Shown: positions 8,250 through 11,384 of the stretch, piece by piece
Position numbering within the stretch: the stretch's first letter is position 1
Layout of the letters: each line of letters begins with the position of its first letter
Source: Marinospirillum sp.
Lineage (GTDB): Bacteria; Pseudomonadota; Gammaproteobacteria; Pseudomonadales; Halomonadaceae
Length of the DNA: 11,384 nt
Direction: 5' to 3'
Assembly: GCF_014859565.1 (NCBI RefSeq)
Contig: NZ_JACUUA010000112.1
Location: forward strand, 1-11,384
Position numbers and translations under genes: made by a program
Notes under the pieces: model-generated
What the model saw: only the letters and a program-made list of their open reading frames with translations
Database searches by the model: none
What the model was told of the DNA's origin: nothing

Positions 8250-8262
8250 GATCAATACACTA
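8250..8262 (+). promoter_or_regulatory. Possible IHF site between enhancer and promoter
   Basis: GATCAATACACTA matches the IHF consensus WATCAANNNNTTR at all but two fixed positions, inside an AT-rich stretch (8231-8275). It is centred about 53 bases upstream of the predicted sigma-54 start, between promoter and NtrC-like sites, where IHF often bends DNA to help looping. The match is weak enough to occur by chance. Confidence 0.3.
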
Positions 8263-8298
8263 ATGTAAAAAATGCGGGGATTATGGGTGACGGAATAA

Positions 8299-8334
8299 CC
8301 ATGAAATGCACCAGTAGAGCGCAACATTTCATGG
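8299..8334. repeat. 10-bp perfect inverted repeat enclosing the proximal NtrC-like site
   Basis: CCATGAAATG (8299-8308) and CATTTCATGG (8325-8334) are perfect reverse complements separated by 16 bases. The repeat is centred about 1.5 bases from the NtrC-like dyad, whose outer bases overlap the arms. It could be a second protein-binding dyad or a relic of a mobile element; there is no U-run, so it is not a terminator. Confidence 0.6.
8307..8323. promoter_or_regulatory. NtrC-like enhancer site, promoter-proximal
   Basis: TGCACCAGTAGAGCGCA matches the NtrC dyad TGCACY-N5-RGTGCA at 11 of 12 fixed positions. Its centre (8315) is about 112 bases upstream of the predicted sigma-54 start, close to the placement I recall for the proximal NtrC site at enterobacterial glnA. 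A 10-bp inverted repeat surrounds it. Binding by NtrC is inferred. Confidence 0.68.
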
Positions 8335-8337
8335 CAT

Positions 8338-8354
8338 CGCACCAGATAGGAGAA
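8338..8354. promoter_or_regulatory. NtrC-like enhancer site, distal
   Basis: CGCACCAGATAGGAGAA matches the NtrC dyad at 9 of 12 fixed positions, with one good half (GCACC). Its centre (8346) lies 31 bases from the proximal site, about three helical turns, which is the spacing that allows NtrC dimers to bind side by side. Weak alone; the spacing is the main support. Confidence 0.5.
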
Positions 8355-8392
8355 AGAATCTGTCACTGGGCAACAGCAGAAAAAGCTCGACT

Positions 8393-8407
8393 CAACCTGC
8401 CAGGTTG
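8393..8407. repeat. 15-bp palindrome (7-bp arms, 1-base centre)
   Basis: CAACCTG and CAGGTTG flank a single C at 8400. It sits between the NtrC-like sites and the broken transposase/response-regulator ORF. It may be an operator for an unknown regulator or part of a mobile-element end; no T-run follows, so it does not look like a terminator. Confidence 0.45.
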
Positions 8408-8425
8408 TAAAACGTAAGTGCATGT

Positions 8426-8842
8426 TTGGACTCCTCCTCTATTGCAAGCACTTTGTTTGATCGAAGCCAAGGTACGACTGCCTACGTGTATCTGGAGGGT
8501 GCCATCGTGACCATTGACGCCATGGGCTGCCAGAAGGAGATTGCCGGGCAGATTGTTGAGCGCCACCCGCAGTGGCCGGGGCTGCGCAGTATTCTTGCGG
8601 TGACATCCACGCGTGAATGGCAAAACCGACTTGCTTGCCATAAATGCAGATCAGCCGCAGAAAGTATACCTGTTGTAGTGCTGACCACCTCAGATGCTGA
8701 AAGTGATATCCGGCGCTGTTACCAGTTGGGGGCATCCGGCTACATCAGCAAACCGATGGATATTGATCAGTTTATCAGTGTGATCAAAAGCCTGGGTGAT
8801 TACTGGATTAATATCCTCAAAACACCCGGATCACACGGCTGA
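8426..8842 (+). pseudogene. Chimeric broken ORF: ISAs1 transposase scrap joined to response-regulator C-terminus
   Basis: An open frame of 138 codons from a TTG, with no visible ribosome binding site. Residues about 23-46 (LEGAIVTIDAMGCQKEIAGQ) match the conserved core of ISAs1-family transposases. Residues about 47-64 (HPQWPGLRSILAVTSTRE) match a later transposase block, so an internal stretch, probably several tens of codons including catalytic parts, has been lost between them. Residues about 80-138 (IPVVVLTTSDAE, then GASGYISKPMD) are the last third of a CheY-like receiver domain, including the conserved T/S and K-P, but the phosphorylation Asp and the N-terminal half are missing. It resembles small stand-alone regulators of the cyanobacterial Rcp1 type. 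Its stop lies 8 bases from the convergent stop of the Amt-chemoreceptor gene. Most likely a decayed insertion plus a truncated regulator gene; neither part should work in its original role. Confidence 0.75.
8489..8617 (+). mobile_element. Remnant of ISAs1-family insertion sequence (internally deleted transposase)
   Basis: Two short coding blocks of an ISAs1-type transposase are joined in frame with the intervening region deleted. No N-terminal or C-terminal transposase sequence, terminal inverted repeats or target duplication could be recognised on either side, so the element is dead. It shows that an insertion sequence once landed between the urea operon promoter and the chemoreceptor gene. 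Edges are approximate because they are defined only by protein similarity. Confidence 0.65.
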
Positions 8843-8850
8843 AGGTTTTT

Positions 8851-11142
8851 TTATCGGGTAGTAAAAAATCCGACACTGGTGTGTAGTTCATCGGCATGTT
8901 GTAACAGCCGATCAGCAATATGACTGACCTCACGTGCTGAATCAGCTGAATGGTTACTGGTGGTGTTCTGCTGATTCACTGAAGTGGCAATGGTCTGCAT
9001 CCGTAATAATACCTTGTCCACCGAAGCCTGAATGCTGTTCATGGCGGTCAGTGTCTGGCCTGCAATTCCGGTAACCTGTCGTGTTAATTGCTCACTGACC
9101 TGGCTGGAGTTAACGGCTTGACCAGTTTCAGTGGCAATATCTTCCACCAGTTGAAAAATCTCTCGTGTGGCACCCAGTGTGCGTTCAGCCAGATTACGAA
9201 CCTCATCTGCAACAACTGCAAAACCTCGCCCGTACTCTCCGGCACGTGCTGCTTCAATGGCAGCATTTAATGCCAGAAGATTGGTCTGGTCAGAAATTTC
9301 ACTGATGCTTTGAATGATCTCACTGATATTACGAGAGCTGCTATCCAGCTTCTGGATGGTTCCGGAGAGGTGTGTCAGTGAATCACCAATCTGCACCATG
9401 CTCTGTACGGCGTCTTCAATAAAAGAGCTGCCGGACTTGGCGTGTTGTTGCATTTCATGAGCAGCCGCGTTGGTGTCCTCAACACTGTGATGTACTGCGG
9501 TCACACTGCTGGAAAGATCGGCACTGACCTGATTCAGATGAAGGCTAGACTGTCCCAGCGATTCAGCATACTGATGAATGTTGGTGGATGCCTCTTTAAC
9601 CTTATTGGCGACCTGACTTAGGCTGGTCACCATGTCTGCAATGGCGTGCCCCAGATGATCCTGATCACTTTTGGGCTGGATACTGCGAGTCAGATCACCT
9701 TTAGAGATAGCTCTGGCCAGTTTGGTTTTATCCTCCAGTTCGTCCAGCAGCTGGTTAAAACTTTGTGCCACCTCGCCCATTTCTGTACCGACTTCCACCT
9801 CCACGCGCTTGGACAGGTCACCCTTGTCAACAATTTCACGAATGGTTTCCATGGTGTCCAGCCATGCCATGCGGGCACCGTGTTCAGAGATATTTAATCC
9901 TTTTAATTCCTGATCCGGCGGAACACGCAGGTTACCCATTTTTTTCAGCAGATAAAAACAAATCAACCCCATGCCAAAAGCCCAGCCAAAGGTGCTGGCA
10001 ACACCAATCAGCTGAATCATAAACTGGCTGGCGTGACTACCCGTGGAGAGGTTTTCGGCAGGTGCCAGCAAAGCCAGCCCCAGAGTGCCCCAGGCGCCAC
10101 CAAAACCATGAACAGCAACAGCACCCACCGGATCATCCAGCTTAAAAATATAAAGGATCAGCCACTCGGCAAAGTACACTAGACAGCCACTGCTCAGGCC
10201 AATCAGAACAGCCCCTGTAGGTGTCAGCACATCGGCACCGGCAGTGACGCCGACCAGTCCACCAAGAATGCCGTTGAGGATGCGTTCAACCACCGGAACA
10301 CGGTGAATAAACATGGAGATAAAAAAGGTCGCAACACCACCAAAAGCGGCAGCCAGCATGGTATTCAGGATGATTCCGGCAATATCGGTTGAGGCAGCCA
10401 GAGTGCTGCCCCCGTTAAAGCCAAACCAGCCAAACCAGAGGATCAACACACCAATGGATGCCATGGCTACATTACAACCGGGTATGTCGCGTGGTTTGCC
10501 ATCAGCATCAAAGCGACCGATTCTGGAACCCAGTACAATAATCCCCGCCAGCCCGACCCAGCCACCGACTGAATGCACTACGGTGGAACCGGCAAAATCC
10601 ATAAAACCCATTGCTGCCAACCAGCCGTCCTCACCTTCCAGATAAGCACCACCCCAGATCCAGTGACCGGCAACCGGATAAATGATGGCGCCAATCACCA
10701 CTGCAGCAATCAGGTAAGCATGAAACTTGACGCGTTCAGCCACGGCTCCTGACATGATGGTGACAGCAGTACCGGCAAATACAGCCTGAAAAGCAAAAAA
10801 GATCAGTGCAAAGGGTTCATCAGCTCCTTTTAACATGAAGCTATCCGTACCAAAAAGCCCCCAGGCGGTGCTACCAAACATGATGCCAAAACCCAGCACC
10901 CAGAAACCGGCAATGGAAAAAATCAGATCGGTGACGTTTTTGATGGCAACGTTGATACTGTTTTTGGCACGAACCAGCCCGGATTCCAGCCCGGTGAAAC
11001 CAGCCTGCATGAATAACACCAGCCCAATGGCAACAGCAACCCAGATCATGTCCAGTTTTGCCTGCAGGGTTTCAATACTGGTTTGTGCTGCAACGGGCAG
11101 GGATGCAGAAAATAGCACTGCAAGCAGAAGTAAACGAGTCAT
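8851..11142 (-). CDS. Amt ammonium transporter fused to methyl-accepting chemotaxis signalling domain
   Basis: A 763-aa inner-membrane protein. Residues 1-19 are a signal peptide; 30-400 are an Amt channel with about 11 membrane helices. Key Amt residues are kept: D182 in [10 protein letters not shown], the twin pore histidines H190 and H345 (AVHGFGG), Phe-gate F118, F122 and F242, and S246 in GFNGGS. The Amt tail motif is present (GLNISEHG, 415-422) and runs straight into two HAMP-like domains (about 427-470, [11 protein letters not shown]; 474-516, [10 protein letters not shown]). These are followed by a chemoreceptor coiled coil with the standard CheA/CheW-binding tip (615-655, [20 protein letters not shown]). 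No periplasmic ligand domain or C-terminal CheR-docking pentapeptide is seen. It probably senses ammonium through the Amt part and steers motility. ATG at 11140-11142 is chosen for AAGGG 7 bases upstream; a TTG at 11157 is a poorer start. Confidence 0.93.
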   Translation of the reverse strand: MTRLLLLAVLFSASLPVAAQTSIETLQAKLDMIWVAVAIGLVLFMQAGFTGLESGLVRAKNSINVAIKNVTDLIFSIAGFWVLGFGIMFGSTAWGLFGTDSFMLKGADEPFALIFFAFQAVFAGTAVTIMSGAVAERVKFHAYLIAAVVIGAIIYPVAGHWIWGGAYLEGEDGWLAAMGFMDFAGSTVVHSVGGWVGLAGIIVLGSRIGRFDADGKPRDIPGCNVAMASIGVLILWFGWFGFNGGSTLAASTDIAGIILNTMLAAAFGGVATFFISMFIHRVPVVERILNGILGGLVGVTAGADVLTPTGAVLIGLSSGCLVYFAEWLILYIFKLDDPVGAVAVHGFGGAWGTLGLALLAPAENLSTGSHASQFMIQLIGVASTFGWAFGMGLICFYLLKKMGNLRVPPDQELKGLNISEHGARMAWLDTMETIREIVDKGDLSKRVEVEVGTEMGEVAQSFNQLLDELEDKTKLARAISKGDLTRSIQPKSDQDHLGHAIADMVTSLSQVANKVKEASTNIHQYAESLGQSSLHLNQVSADLSSSVTAVHHSVEDTNAAAHEMQQHAKSGSSFIEDAVQSMVQIGDSLTHLSGTIQKLDSSSRNISEIIQSISEISDQTNLLALNAAIEAARAGEYGRGFAVVADEVRNLAERTLGATREIFQLVEDIATETGQAVNSSQVSEQLTRQVTGIAGQTLTAMNSIQASVDKVLLRMQTIATSVNQQNTTSNHSADSAREVSHIADRLLQHADELHTSVGFFTTR

Positions 11143-11180
11143 GGCAGAACCCTTCAATGGGATAGGTGGTTGCCATGCAG

Positions 11181-11196
11181 GGCAAGTTTAATGCCA
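11181..11196 (-). promoter_or_regulatory. Sigma-54 (-24/-12) promoter of the Amt-chemoreceptor gene
   Basis: The minus strand reads TGGCATTAAACTTGCC: TGGCA and TTGC with the GG and GC exactly 10 bases apart, a strong match to TGGCACG-N4-TTGCW. The predicted start is near 11170, 28 bases before the ATG. No clear NtrC-like dyad was found 80-150 bases upstream; only a half-site CGCACC at 11257-11262. The rest of 11197-11328 is AT-rich and nothing else in it could be supported. Confidence 0.7.
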
Positions 11197-11328
11197 TTAC
11201 AAAATATGTGTGTAATATGATAAAGAAATGATTCAAAAGCGTTAAAATTTGCTAAACGCACCTGAATGAATGTTGGATATACTACATAAAGCCTGCTTGT
11301 GTAAGACATACAACATAAGGGATACGTA

Positions 11329-11384
11329 ATGACCAAGTGAGTGAAGCAAAAGTATACAACGGATGACTGGGATCAACTCTTGGC
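11329..11384 (+). other. Possible start of a rightward gene, with in-frame stop at codon 4
   Basis: ATG at 11329 has a good ribosome binding site (AAGGGA, 11318-11323) at good distance, but reads Met-Thr-Lys-stop (TGA at 11338-11340). The same frame then stays open to the window end, beginning with GTG at 11341 (VKQKYTTDDWDQLL). This could be a tiny leader ORF, a gene really starting at the GTG, or a gene broken by a nonsense change. The sequence is not recognised and only 56 bases are visible. Confidence 0.3.

Noticed and set aside
8265..8270. TTTACA-like sigma-70 -35 box for the urea operon
   Set aside because: No reasonable -10 hexamer follows at 16-18 bases, while the sigma-54 element is much better.
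8187..8417. Plus-strand 76-codon frame in the control region
   Set aside because: It starts inside the operator palindrome and spans the promoter and both NtrC-like sites, with no motif or ribosome binding site.
8176..8425. Guanidine (ykkC-type) riboswitch upstream of the carboxylase operon
   Set aside because: The predicted leader is only about 28 bases long and no conserved riboswitch motif was seen on the minus strand.
8661..8675. Other GTATAC-containing sites (also near 11349) as extra GntR operators
   Set aside because: They match only one half of the palindrome; one lies in coding remnant and the other at an unrelated gene edge.
8843..8870. T-run and A-run between the convergent stops as a shared terminator
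   Set aside because: No stable GC-rich stem precedes either run; only a 3-4 bp stem can be drawn.
11143..11157. TTG start giving five more residues on the Amt-chemoreceptor
   Set aside because: The ATG at 11142 has a proper ribosome binding site that the longer start would translate through, and it begins a typical signal peptide.

Overview
The window looks like a chromosomal piece of a marine-type gammaproteobacterium, perhaps Oceanospirillales or a relative. That placement is a guess from protein flavour, moderate GC content and operon style; no marker gene is present. The theme is nitrogen acquisition: import and nickel-independent breakdown of urea, next to a membrane protein that appears to sense ammonium for chemotaxis.

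Left three quarters (1-8175, all minus strand): one operon, read right to left. It encodes allophanate hydrolase (atzF, 8175-6340), urea carboxylase (6343-2639), a GntR/FCD-family regulator (2642-1893), the urea-binding protein UrtA (1876-533) and the start of the permease UrtB (452-1, cut by the window edge). The first three genes overlap by 4 bases (ATGA) and urtA follows the regulator after 16 bases, so they are very probably one transcript. UrtA/UrtB import urea with ATP. Urea carboxylase turns urea, bicarbonate and ATP into allophanate, which allophanate hydrolase breaks to ammonia and CO2. Urt transporters are more often found with nickel urease; here the transporter sits with the biotin route.

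Operon control region (about 8183-8360): the layout matches a nitrogen-regulated promoter. There is a sigma-54 -24/-12 element (8214-8230), two NtrC-like sites centred about 112 and 143 bases upstream of the predicted start, and a perfect 12-bp palindrome of GntR/FCD type at the predicted transcription start. This palindrome is the core of a 38-bp imperfect inverted repeat that also covers the -12 element and the ribosome binding site. I infer dual control: activation by NtrC under nitrogen limitation and repression by the operon's own GntR protein.

Middle (8426-8842, plus strand): a chimeric broken ORF. An internally deleted scrap of an ISAs1-type transposase is joined in frame to the last third of a response-regulator receiver domain.

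Right quarter (8851-11142, minus strand): a 763-residue fusion of a complete Amt ammonium transporter to two HAMP domains and a chemoreceptor signalling domain, with its own good sigma-54 promoter candidate (11181-11196). At the right edge (11329-11384) a possible plus-strand gene begins with a strong ribosome binding site but has a stop at codon 4.
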